A stretch of 64,000 nt of DNA from Thermogladius sp023256015. Its GTDB lineage: Archaea; Thermoproteota; Thermoprotei_A; Sulfolobales; Desulfurococcaceae. The DNA is taken from contig NZ_CP151274.1 in NCBI RefSeq assembly GCF_051131135.1, positions 62,001 through 126,000 on the forward strand. The letters run 5' to 3'. Positions 22,630 to 30,352 of the stretch are shown here, piece by piece (the first letter of the stretch is position 1; the number at the start of each line of letters is the position of its first letter). A program made the translations under genes and the position numbers. Below the pieces are notes generated by a model. The model searched no databases and was not told the origin of the DNA. It saw only the letters and a list, made by a program, of their open reading frames with translations.

Positions 22630-23811
22630 TTGAGACGTACTAAACAGAGGTCCGGGGCCTCCATGCCCTCGCCTGTGGACGCGAGGATTAAGCTGCTATA
22701 CGAGAGGTCCGCCAGCTCGAAGAAGGTCGTAGAGTCTATAAGAGAGGAGGCCTCTAGGGTGGGGCGTGAAGTAAGGATCATGAACTTCTGCGGGACGCAC
22801 GAGTGGACTATCACCCACTACGGTATAAGGAGCCTCATGCCCGAGAACGTCAAGCTCATCGCGGGGCCGGGCTGCCCCGTTTGCATAACTCCGGGGTACT
22901 ACGTCGACACGCTCGTCAAGCTAGCCCTCGAGGGCTACCACGTCCTGACCTACGGCGACAGCTTCAGGTTGCCTGGGTCGAGCCTCAAACAACCGAGGAG
23001 TCTCTACGACGCCAAGGCGTACGGCGGCAGGGTCACAGTAGTCTACGGCTTCAACGACGCCGTCGAATTAGCCTACCGGAACAAGGGCGAGACCTTCGTT
23101 TTCTTCGCGGTAGGCTTCGAGACTACAATGCCCTCGACCGCTGTACCGCTCGTTCGGGGTAACCTACCGGAGAACCTGCTCATTTTCCCAGCCTACAGGC
23201 TTACACCGCCCGTTATGAGGTTCTTGCTAGAACAGCACCCCGAGGCCCGTATAGACGGCGTTATCGCGCCAGGACACGTCTCGTCCGTGATCGGCTGGAG
23301 AAGCTGGTCGTTCCTACCCGAGGAGTTCGGAGTCCCAACAGTTGTGGCGGGCTTCGAGCCCCTCGACGTGCTACTCGCCGTCCTCTTAATCCTGAAGATG
23401 ATCAACGCTAGGAGACCCAGTATCGTCAACGAGTACACGAGGGTGGTCAAGCCGGAGGGGAACGTCGGGGCTAAAGAGGCTATGTCGCGGGCCTACAAGG
23501 TGGTAGACGCCTACTGGCGGGGGATAGGAGTGATCCCCTCGAGCGGTGCGGTCCACAGAGAGGAGTTCAAGAAACACGACGCCAACGCGAGGCTCGGGCT
23601 GGAAGAGAGGGTTGCGGACGACAAGCTACCCGGGTGCAAGTGCCCCGAGGTGACGCTGGGGCTCGCAACACCTCTAGACTGCCCCCTGTTCATGAAGGCG
23701 TGTAAGCCGGGCAACCCGTACGGTCCCTGCATGGTGAGTGTAGAGGGGACGTGCAGGATCTGGGCCGAGAACGTGCCGGCAATAAGTAGCACGCTGCTTA
23801 AAAACAAGTAG
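22630..23811 (+). CDS. hypD: Hydrogenase maturation protein HypD
   Basis: A scaffold on which the Fe(CN)2CO centre of NiFe hydrogenase is built; 393 residues. It shows Phe-Cys-Gly-Thr-His-Glu, Gly-Pro-Gly-Cys-Pro-Val-Cys, Gly-Phe-Glu-Thr-Thr-Met-Pro, Ala-Pro-Gly-His-Val-Ser, and the C-terminal 4Fe-4S cysteines in Pro-Gly-Cys-Lys-Cys-Pro-Glu, Cys-Pro-Leu-Phe, Lys-Ala-Cys and Gly-Pro-Cys-Met-Val-Ser-x-Glu-Gly-Thr-Cys. The TTG start at 22630 follows GGTGA closely; ATG 22672 is an alternative. No hydrogenase or other hyp genes are in the window. Confidence 0.92.
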   Translation: MRRTKQRSGASMPSPVDARIKLLYERSASSKKVVESIREEASRVGREVRIMNFCGTHEWTITHYGIRSLMPENVKLIAGPGCPVCITPGYYVDTLVKLALEGYHVLTYGDSFRLPGSSLKQPRSLYDAKAYGGRVTVVYGFNDAVELAYRNKGETFVFFAVGFETTMPSTAVPLVRGNLPENLLIFPAYRLTPPVMRFLLEQHPEARIDGVIAPGHVSSVIGWRSWSFLPEEFGVPTVVAGFEPLDVLLAVLLILKMINARRPSIVNEYTRVVKPEGNVGAKEAMSRAYKVVDAYWRGIGVIPSSGAVHREEFKKHDANARLGLEERVADDKLPGCKCPEVTLGLATPLDCPLFMKACKPGNPYGPCMVSVEGTCRIWAENVPAISSTLLKNK

Positions 23812-24073
23812 AGAATGATTCGCGAGAGCCTCGTACTATTGGGTGTTCCAAGCCAAAGGTGGCAGAGCAGGCAACGAGCAGGGTTTTGAAATGAGCCCTC
23901 TTCGCAATACGAGCTAAGCTTCTCTAGGTCCTCGTCTCCTCGCACTACTGTAGAGGCCTCCCTACATTAATCCCATCGATGACGTCGCAACACAACTCTG
24001 CTACGAGCAGGTCTACTACTAGCAAGGCCGTCTCTGGTTAAGCTTATTTTTACCACCAGCTTGTGTCATATTT

Positions 24074-25342
24074 GTGGACGTGGTCTCGATGTCGCCTGAC
24101 CCTATAGGGCAGTTCTACGACCTGATCACGGGAATTTTCACCAGGCTCACGGGCTACCTTCCGAACGCCCTCGTGTTCCTCGCTGTCGCTGTGATCGGCT
24201 ACCTGGTAGGTTACTTCTTGAAAGTCGTAGTTAGTCTAGCGATCGACTTCTACGTGAAGTGGAAAATGAGGAAGTACCCCTTGTTCAACAGGCTGTACGA
24301 GAGCGGCGGTAGCGTGGGCAGTTTCATAGGGTGGCTGCTGTTCTCGGTAGTCATCACCTACAGCATCTACTACGGGCTACTCGTCTCCGGGAGCCAGCAC
24401 CCGCTAGTTGTCGGCTCGGAGGCCGTGATGCTCGCGATCAGCCGAGTCCTCGCCGGCCTACTCGTCATCGTGACCCTGATCACCGTCCTCGTCGGCGCTT
24501 ACTCGGTAGCATCGTGGGTTGTCAGCAGGGTTCAGACAAAGTACGGGGTTCTGGCGCAGATCGTCTTGTACACCGGGATGTTCTTCATCGCCGTACCAAT
24601 AGTCGGGTTGGGCGTGGACGTCGCGGGAGGCGGTACTGTAGTCTTGGACTCTTTCCAGACGTATCTCCCCCTAGCGCTGCTACTAGCCACGGTGACCATT
24701 GCGGGGTCCTTTCTCGCACTACTCTTGAGCGACTACGTAGCGTCGTACACGGAGTGGAGAGGCGAGATCAAGACTTCCGTGACGCTGGCCCTCAAGGTTC
24801 TCGTCACGCTCCTATCCTTATCGGCCGGAGTCTACCTGGCGAGTTCGTCTTACCCTGTTCTCGCCACTATATCCGACGTCATCACCAGGGTAGCCGTCTC
24901 GCTTACCATAGCGGCTGTGGGCTTGGTCTTCTCCGTGTTTGTCAAGAGCAAGATCTCGGCGCTCAAAGGCGCCACATCGATACCCCTCGAGTTGGCGGAG
25001 GTCTACGCGGTGGTGCCGGTCATAGTCGCGTTTATCGTGGTAGCACTAGACTTCCTAGGTATTAAGGCAGAGGTCGTTATGGCAGTCACCGTAGGGTCTA
25101 TACTCCTGCTCTTTGGACTCACCCTCACAAACTGGGTCTACAACCTACTCGTCAAGGAAGGCGTACCGACAGAGCTCTCCCTGCTCTTCACGTCGCTGAC
25201 CACCCTACTATTCGCAGCCCTCTCTGCCGCGGCCTACCTCGCCATCTTCCCTGAGGCCGCCAAGACCGTGGGGCTAGTGGCAATCGCCGTAGGGCTAGCC
25301 ATAGTCGGCGTCACGGCGGTCTACTACCTGAGGAGGCGGTGA
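24074..25342 (+). CDS. Polytopic membrane protein, unknown function
   Basis: A 422-residue integral membrane protein with about 11 hydrophobic helices. Two halves look alike (long helix pair, charged loop with Tyr-Val-Lys-Trp-Lys-Met-Arg-Lys or Val-Lys-Ser-Lys-Ile-Ser), suggesting internal duplication and a resemblance to the conserved TM-helix repeats of MscS-related proteins, but no channel motif can be named. Starts are GTG 24074 and ATG 24089. The 262 bases before it (23812-24073) hold no gene I can support, only an AT-rich promoter-like stretch near 24040-24050. Confidence 0.65.
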   Translation: MDVVSMSPDPIGQFYDLITGIFTRLTGYLPNALVFLAVAVIGYLVGYFLKVVVSLAIDFYVKWKMRKYPLFNRLYESGGSVGSFIGWLLFSVVITYSIYYGLLVSGSQHPLVVGSEAVMLAISRVLAGLLVIVTLITVLVGAYSVASWVVSRVQTKYGVLAQIVLYTGMFFIAVPIVGLGVDVAGGGTVVLDSFQTYLPLALLLATVTIAGSFLALLLSDYVASYTEWRGEIKTSVTLALKVLVTLLSLSAGVYLASSSYPVLATISDVITRVAVSLTIAAVGLVFSVFVKSKISALKGATSIPLELAEVYAVVPVIVAFIVVALDFLGIKAEVVMAVTVGSILLLFGLTLTNWVYNLLVKEGVPTELSLLFTSLTTLLFAALSAAAYLAIFPEAAKTVGLVAIAVGLAIVGVTAVYYLRRR

Positions 25343-25409
25343 ACAAGAGGATAGGTAGGTTGCCCGACCAAGTAGTTAGGCCGCCTGGAAGCCCTCAAGC
25401 TGTCTCTCG

Positions 25410-27197
25410 TTAGACCTGGCCGGCCGTCTTCATGTCCGTGTAGCCTTTGGTCTCGCACTTCAAGCACTCGACTCTCAGCTCACCCTCGCTAGACTCGTCG
25501 ATAATGATCTCGGGTGGCTCGCCGATCAGGTTGTGCTTCATCGCTAGCATGTCCTGGTAAGCGCCGGTGTCCAGGAAGGCGATGTAGTAGTCCTCCCCGC
25601 TCGAGGGCAGGTGTAGCGGTATGCCCCCCAGCTTCACCTTAACGCCAGGCACAGCCATTAGTCTACTGTCCATGCCTGTAAAGGCCTGCCTCTTGTCGTA
25701 GACCCTCGAGACATAGGAGTAGTACTCCCTGTACTCCCCCATACTGTCGCACGTCAAGTCGCTCAGCGATGCTAGTACGTGGGGCTTCTCGTTCAAGCGT
25801 GTGAGGGGCACCACCTGGAAGTACTGGTTGACTATCGTCTTGTCAGGTATATCGGCGAAAAGGCTGTAGGAGACGATGAACCTCTTACTCGGCGAGGTCA
25901 CGATCTTGAACAGGGTCGGGTACTTGAGGACCTCGCTCAACTCCAAGGGGCCGTCGACCACCATCCTCACCACTTTCGAAACAACGCTGTTTATCATCCT
26001 GGCTCTCGTGGTCTCAATGATATGCTTGGCCCGTATACCCCACTCCTCCTTACCCTCCATCTTGGCAAGCACCTCTCTGAACTCGACCAGGCTTCTCTCA
26101 AGCTCCTTCATGTCCCTCGCTCTCTCGATAAAGTCCAAGTCCAGGCTCTCCTCGTACTCCTCTGGGCCGTACTCCCTAGTCTCGAGCACCTTGGCAACTA
26201 CGACCCTGTGAGCGCTGGTTATGATGCGCCCGTTCTCGAAGACGAGGTCTGGGTGTCTCTTGCTCTTCCTGAACGCGCTTAGTACAGCTTTGAAGTAGTC
26301 CCTTACCGTGTAGTTGGGGGACTCGTGAGACCCGTCTCTCAAATCCAAGTACGGGTACGCCATGCCTCCGCCCAGGTCTATGACGTTCAAGTTCTCGAAG
26401 CCCAACTCGCGTAAGTCCTCTAGTATGCTGACAGCCTCGTGCGCCAGCCTGGCCACCGCCTTTATGTCCGTTATCTGCGACCCCCCGTGTACGTGTATTG
26501 TGGTCAACGCCTTCTTCAAGAACGGGAAGTCCTTGACCATCATCATTAGGTGGTTTAGCGTCATCCCGAACTTCGACGCGAAGCCCATCGTGAAGCTCCA
26601 CTTGCTGCCTGTACGAGTCATAGGCTTCAGCCTGACGCCGACCTCGATAGAGTCGAGGAACCTCCCAGCCAGCTCTGCCTCTCTCTCGCTCTCGATGGTG
26701 AGTATGACCCGCCAGCCCCTCTCGGCATGCTTCTTCAGAGCCTCGAGCTCCTCGCTGGTCTTGAAGCCGTCTACTACGAGGACGCCCGTCTCCTCGCTAA
26801 GGTACTTCTCGATGCTCTTCAGCTCCTGGAGAGTCCCTACCTCAAAGCCCCAGCTGTAGCGGCGCCCGTGCCTCCAAATCGTCTCGACGACCACAGGGTT
26901 GGCGTCTACCTTCAGCGGGTAGACGGGTATGAGCCTCCCTCTGTACTGGGCCTCCTCTGAGGCCTCCAGGTAGGCCCTCACAACCTGGTCCATTGCCCAG
27001 CGGATCGCGGGGAGTACACGAACGTAGGCGTTTGACAACCCGTACTTCTTCATGAGGTCGAGTAGCCTGGCTCTATAACCGTTGACTTTTACCACAAGAA
27101 AGCCCTCGTCGTCGACGTCGATGAATTCCTGTCTCATGTAGTTATTCAATCCGTATAGCTCCCTGGCCAGCTCAACGCTCCACTCGCTATCTGACAT
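25410..27197 (-). CDS. speA: Biosynthetic arginine decarboxylase, PLP type (SpeA-like)
   Basis: Fold-type III PLP enzyme of 595 residues that converts arginine to agmatine. The PLP lysine is in Val-Tyr-Pro-Leu-Lys-Val-Asp-Ala-Asn-Pro, the glycine-rich PLP phosphate site includes Leu-Gly-Gly-Gly-Met-Ala-Tyr, His-Val-His-Gly-Gly-Ser is present, and the catalytic cysteine is in Leu-Thr-Cys-Asp-Ser-Met-Gly. A C-terminal Cys-Leu-Lys-Cys is an extra feature. Most studied Crenarchaeota use a pyruvoyl enzyme instead, so this bacterial-type gene is noteworthy. A TATA-like CTTTATAAAC lies at 27266-27275, giving a leader of about 50 bases. Agmatine would feed TiaS and polyamine synthesis. Confidence 0.88.
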   Translation of the reverse strand: MSDSEWSVELARELYGLNNYMRQEFIDVDDEGFLVVKVNGYRARLLDLMKKYGLSNAYVRVLPAIRWAMDQVVRAYLEASEEAQYRGRLIPVYPLKVDANPVVVETIWRHGRRYSWGFEVGTLQELKSIEKYLSEETGVLVVDGFKTSEELEALKKHAERGWRVILTIESEREAELAGRFLDSIEVGVRLKPMTRTGSKWSFTMGFASKFGMTLNHLMMMVKDFPFLKKALTTIHVHGGSQITDIKAVARLAHEAVSILEDLRELGFENLNVIDLGGGMAYPYLDLRDGSHESPNYTVRDYFKAVLSAFRKSKRHPDLVFENGRIITSAHRVVVAKVLETREYGPEEYEESLDLDFIERARDMKELERSLVEFREVLAKMEGKEEWGIRAKHIIETTRARMINSVVSKVVRMVVDGPLELSEVLKYPTLFKIVTSPSKRFIVSYSLFADIPDKTIVNQYFQVVPLTRLNEKPHVLASLSDLTCDSMGEYREYYSYVSRVYDKRQAFTGMDSRLMAVPGVKVKLGGIPLHLPSSGEDYYIAFLDTGAYQDMLAMKHNLIGEPPEIIIDESSEGELRVECLKCETKGYTDMKTAGQV

Positions 27198-27278
27198 CTC
27201 TCAGGGGTTCCCCTCCCAGCCGCCAAAACCCCACGTGCTTTATCAACCACTACGTATGTTAGACTAGTTTATAAAGAT

Positions 27279-27311
27279 GACCCGATTGTAATACTGGGAT
27301 ATTACCGGGTC
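27279..27311. promoter_or_regulatory. Operator-like inverted repeat, related to 10841-10870
   Basis: GACCCG at 27279-27284 and CGGGTC at 27306-27311 form a perfect 6-base inverted repeat with an AT-rich middle. The left part, CCCGATT then AATA then GGGATATTA, matches the array at 10848-10870 almost base for base apart from two inserted bases and one change. It lies between the divergent speA and DUF357-RibL genes, next to the speA TATA-like box. Confidence 0.45.
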
Positions 27312-27360
27312 TACTAATTAATCAGTATGCTAGCCTGGATCACTATAGTGGTGCCTCGCT

Positions 27361-28059
27361 TTGGAGGAGCGTGTGAGAGCGTACGTGCTGAACGTCGAAA
27401 AGGCGATAAACACTCTCAGCAGTATGAGCCTAGACGAGGAGTCCCGGGGGATAGTCGAGCTCGCGAGGACGTACCTGAGCGACTCAAAGTACTACCTCGA
27501 GAAGGGTGACGTGTTCACGAGCCTGGCTTGTATAGCGTATGCCGAGGGTCTCCTAGACGCCCTGAAGAGGCTCGGCAAGGCCAGCTTCGAGTGGGAGCCA
27601 TTATCCAAGCTGCTGGCGAGGCCCAAGGTACTCGTAGCAGGCGCCTTCGAGATACTGCACCCTGGTCATCTCCACTTACTGAAGAAGGCCTGGGAGCTGG
27701 GTAGAGTCCACGTTGTAGTCGCGAGGGACAGTAGTATAAGAAGAATTAAGGGGAGAGAGCCGGTGGTACCCGAGCAACAGAGACTGGAGGTAGTCAGCGC
27801 GGTCAAGTACGTGGACACGGCCGTCCTCGGAGACGAGGAGGACTTCCTCAAGCCCGTCGAGCACATAAAACCCGACATAATACTACTAGGGCCCGACCAG
27901 TGGATAACACCAGAAAAATTAAAAAACGAAATTCGAAAGAGGGGCTTATTTGACATAGAAATACTCAAGCTTCCCGAAAGAATTGGCGGGGAACTCTACA
28001 GCACAAGAGGTATAATAAAAAGAGTTTGCCAAATACAACGTTCTAGTAATATTTTGTAA
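27361..28059 (+). CDS. ribL: DUF357 domain fused to FAD synthetase-type cytidylyltransferase (RibL)
   Basis: A 232-residue fusion. The N-terminal 85 residues are a helical DUF357-type domain; the C-terminal part is a nucleotidyltransferase with Gly-Ala-Phe-Glu-Ile-Leu-His-Pro-Gly-His (HxGH), Asp-Ser-Ser-Ile-Arg-Arg-Ile-Lys-Gly-Arg, and Leu-Tyr-Ser-Thr-Arg-Gly-Ile-Ile, matching archaeal RibL (FMN to FAD). Start codon is TTG with nearby GGAGG. From about base 27905, in the last 50 codons, the sequence switches from GC-rich to AT-rich codon use, marking the left edge of a mosaic block. Confidence 0.82.
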   Translation: MEERVRAYVLNVEKAINTLSSMSLDEESRGIVELARTYLSDSKYYLEKGDVFTSLACIAYAEGLLDALKRLGKASFEWEPLSKLLARPKVLVAGAFEILHPGHLHLLKKAWELGRVHVVVARDSSIRRIKGREPVVPEQQRLEVVSAVKYVDTAVLGDEEDFLKPVEHIKPDIILLGPDQWITPEKLKNEIRKRGLFDIEILKLPERIGGELYSTRGIIKRVCQIQRSSNIL

Positions 28060-28065
28060 TACTAC

Positions 28066-28092
28066 ACCACCTGTGTGGTAAAATTTAATATC
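28066..28092 (+). promoter_or_regulatory. Inverted repeat and TATA box upstream of hxlB
   Basis: ACCAC (28066-28070), CTGT, GTGGT (28075-28079) is a short perfect inverted repeat that abuts a TATA-like AAAATTTAATAT (28080-28091). Its position over the TFB-recognition site would suit a repressor. The start codon of hxlB is about 40 bases downstream. Confidence 0.45.
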
Positions 28093-28127
28093 TCTCAGTC
28101 CGTGATAATGGCTTTGGCGGTCAGGCT

Positions 28128-28679
28128 ATGAAGAGATTTTTAGCTACTCTAGAGGAGATAATCGATAACTTGATATCTTCAAAGCAGCAGGTTGATACCA
28201 AAGAAATTGAAAAGTTCGTCGAAGTTTTACTGAAAGCTAACAAGATCTACACCTACGGGGCTGGGAGATCAGGACTTATAGCCAAGGCTTTCGCGCAAAG
28301 ATTGATGCATCTAGGGTTTAAATCGTACGTGATCGGAGAGACTATAAATCCTAGTGTTGAGAGCGGAGACGCGATCGTTATTGTATCAGGTAGTGGTGAG
28401 ACCACATCCTCGGTTTGTATAGGGAAAAAAGCAAAGGAGGTTGGAGCCATACTTGTTGTTATAACTGCTCATCCAGAGAGTAGTCTGGGGAAAATTGCCG
28501 ACCTGGTCGTAAAGGTGCCTGGGAAGACGAAGATCATTGAAAGAGAGAGCCTTGCCCCCTTTACAACACTGTTTGACATAACAGCTATGGCTGTATTAGA
28601 TTCGGTGGCATCTGAGTTGATGGAGAAGATAGGGGCTACAGAGGAAACAATAGCTAAGAAGCACGCAAATGTCGAGTAG
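28128..28679 (+). CDS. hxlB: 6-phospho-3-hexuloisomerase
   Basis: SIS-fold isomerase of 183 residues interconverting 3-hexulose-6-phosphate and fructose-6-phosphate. It has Tyr-Gly-Ala-Gly-Arg-Ser-Gly, Arg-Leu-Met-His-Leu-Gly-Phe, Ile-Val-Ser-Gly-Ser-Gly-Glu-Thr-Thr-Ser and Pro-Phe-Thr-Thr-Leu-Phe-Asp, all characteristic of PHI. In many archaea it works with hexulose-6-phosphate synthase in a reversed ribulose monophosphate route that makes pentose phosphate. No synthase gene is adjacent; a transaldolase-like gene follows instead. The gene lies in the AT-rich block. Confidence 0.9.
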   Translation: MKRFLATLEEIIDNLISSKQQVDTKEIEKFVEVLLKANKIYTYGAGRSGLIAKAFAQRLMHLGFKSYVIGETINPSVESGDAIVIVSGSGETTSSVCIGKKAKEVGAILVVITAHPESSLGKIADLVVKVPGKTKIIERESLAPFTTLFDITAMAVLDSVASELMEKIGATEETIAKKHANVE

Positions 28680-28689
28680 GGTGTTAGAA

Positions 28690-29346
28690 ATGAGGATTTA
28701 CCTTGACAGTATTAACCCCGAAGAGATCAAGTGGGCAGTAGAAAACAGGCTAGTATATGGCGTTACGATGAACCCATTTTTGCTTAAAGGCGTCGATATA
28801 AAGAAAAGGTCGTTCATCGAACTTATAACGGAGCTCGAGCCGTTAGTGGAAAATGAATTTCATGTCCAGGTCCCTGGAACAAACGCAGACGAGCTGGTAA
28901 AGAACGCGCTAAGAGTTTTCTCCATCAACGAGAAAAAAATGATTATAAAAATACCCGCCACAGAAGAAGGGATCTTGGCCGCTAGTATCCTTAAAGGAAG
29001 AGGTGTAAGAGTTACTCTCACCGCAGTTACTACTGTGGACCAAGCAGTGGTTGCCAACCAAATAGGGGTAGACTATATCGCACCTTTCGTCACGAGGGTT
29101 TACGAGCTAGGGGGTGATGGCATAAGCCTAATTAAGCAAATTGCCAGCATCTATAAACTAAATAATTCAGCTACTAGGATCATAGCTGCCAGCATTAGAA
29201 GTAGGGAACAAATAGTGAGAGCCTTTTTAGTAGGTGCTGATGCCGTCACTGTAAAGTTTGACCTCTTAAGAAAAATCCTTAAAAGCAAGAAAACATTGGA
29301 AATAGTCGAGGAAATGAATAATATATGGAGAAATATTGTTTTTTAA
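28690..29346 (+). CDS. Small transaldolase / fructose-6-phosphate aldolase-like protein
   Basis: A 218-residue class I aldolase of the TalC/FSA group. It has Ile-Tyr-Leu-Asp-Ser at the start, Gly-Val-Thr-Met-Asn-Pro, the Schiff-base lysine in Met-Ile-Ile-Lys-Ile-Pro-Ala-Thr, Thr-Leu-Thr-Ala-Val, Ile-Ala-Pro-Phe-Val-Thr-Arg, and Ala-Ala-Ser-Ile-Arg. Phe where E. coli FSA has the diagnostic Tyr (in Pro-Tyr-Val-Asn-Arg) makes transaldolase activity at least as likely as F6P aldolase. An upstream ATG at 28669 overlaps hxlB, but ATG 28690 has GGTG about 7 bases upstream and gives the family's usual N-terminus. Confidence 0.82.
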   Translation: MRIYLDSINPEEIKWAVENRLVYGVTMNPFLLKGVDIKKRSFIELITELEPLVENEFHVQVPGTNADELVKNALRVFSINEKKMIIKIPATEEGILAASILKGRGVRVTLTAVTTVDQAVVANQIGVDYIAPFVTRVYELGGDGISLIKQIASIYKLNNSATRIIAASIRSREQIVRAFLVGADAVTVKFDLLRKILKSKKTLEIVEEMNNIWRNIVF

Positions 29347-29358
29347 ACAAAAATGGTC

Positions 29359-30336
29359 TTACTTAACATACCTTAGACCTCTCGACAAGGCTGTCGCTGC
29401 CCCTATTAAGATCACACCCGTTATTATTTGTTGTATGTAGTACTCTGTATAGCCTAGCAATATGAGTATATTGCTTATTAGTGTTAAGAGGGCAGCCCCA
29501 AAGAACGCCCCGAGAGGATGCCCTTCACCACCTGTCAAGAGTATGCCTCCCAGTACGCAGGAGGCAATCGCACTCAGTTCGTTGCCCCTCGCCGTCCACG
29601 GGTCTACAGCTAGACCGGACATTCCTATAATAAGGACACCACCAAGTCCATACATTAGACCGGCGATGGTGAACACCATGAATTTCACTAGGTCTGCCCG
29701 AACCCCCGATAGCCTTAATGCTTCCTCGTTGCTACCCATAGCATAAATGTATCTTCCTAAGATGGAGTATTGAAGCATTATATACACCGCTATCTCAACG
29801 ATCACAATTACAAGGAAACCTAGTGGTATTACATCAGCAATAGAGTAAGTGAATATATCCCAGGGCGTTAAACCGTATATTAGCTTCCCTCCACTGATGA
29901 AGAGATCCACTGCTCTCCATATAGCAAGACCAGCCAGAGTTGCGACAAACGAAAATATCTTCAGCTTTGTTACGAGCACCCCGTTAATCGCACCAATGAC
30001 TAACCCCATCGCTAGAGCCGCCAGTACTGCCAATGAAAAATTCTTTGTCAATATGTATATTAGGGCAGCTAACATTGCAGTGAAGCCCTGTGCAGATCCT
30101 GGAGAAAGGTCGACACCACCTGTCAATATGACAAGCATCTCCCCAGTTGCTATAGCGGCTAGAGGAGTAAGTTGCATAAGTAGAATTTTCACATTTGTTA
30201 AGGTGAGGAACTTTTCTGGAACCATTATGCTTCCTATGATGATGAGCAGGAATATTGGAAGTATTGGCCTAAGGATCTCTCTACCATATATCTCGCTAAG
30301 GATTTTCATAAGATATTCGGTGGATCCTTTCCGCAA
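29359..30336 (-). CDS. Ribose-type sugar ABC transporter permease
   Basis: A 325-residue permease of the BPD_transp_2 (RbsC/XylH) class with about nine to ten hydrophobic helices, an N-terminal cytoplasmic tail, and the family segment Gly-Gly-Val-Asp-Leu-Ser-Pro-Gly-Ser, then Tyr-Ala-Met-Gly-Ser-Asn-Glu-Glu-Ala-Leu-Arg-Leu-Ser-Gly, which is the ATPase-contact loop. Start may be TTG 30336 (GGTG upstream) or ATG 30309. It follows the ATPase gene by 16 bases on the same strand and converges with the transaldolase gene. Part of the carbohydrate cassette in the AT-rich block. Confidence 0.9.
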   Translation of the reverse strand: MRKGSTEYLMKILSEIYGREILRPILPIFLLIIIGSIMVPEKFLTLTNVKILLMQLTPLAAIATGEMLVILTGGVDLSPGSAQGFTAMLAALIYILTKNFSLAVLAALAMGLVIGAINGVLVTKLKIFSFVATLAGLAIWRAVDLFISGGKLIYGLTPWDIFTYSIADVIPLGFLVIVIVEIAVYIMLQYSILGRYIYAMGSNEEALRLSGVRADLVKFMVFTIAGLMYGLGGVLIIGMSGLAVDPWTARGNELSAIASCVLGGILLTGGEGHPLGAFFGAALLTLISNILILLGYTEYYIQQIITGVILIGAATALSRGLRYVK

Positions 30337-30352
30337 TCGGCTACACCTTCAT

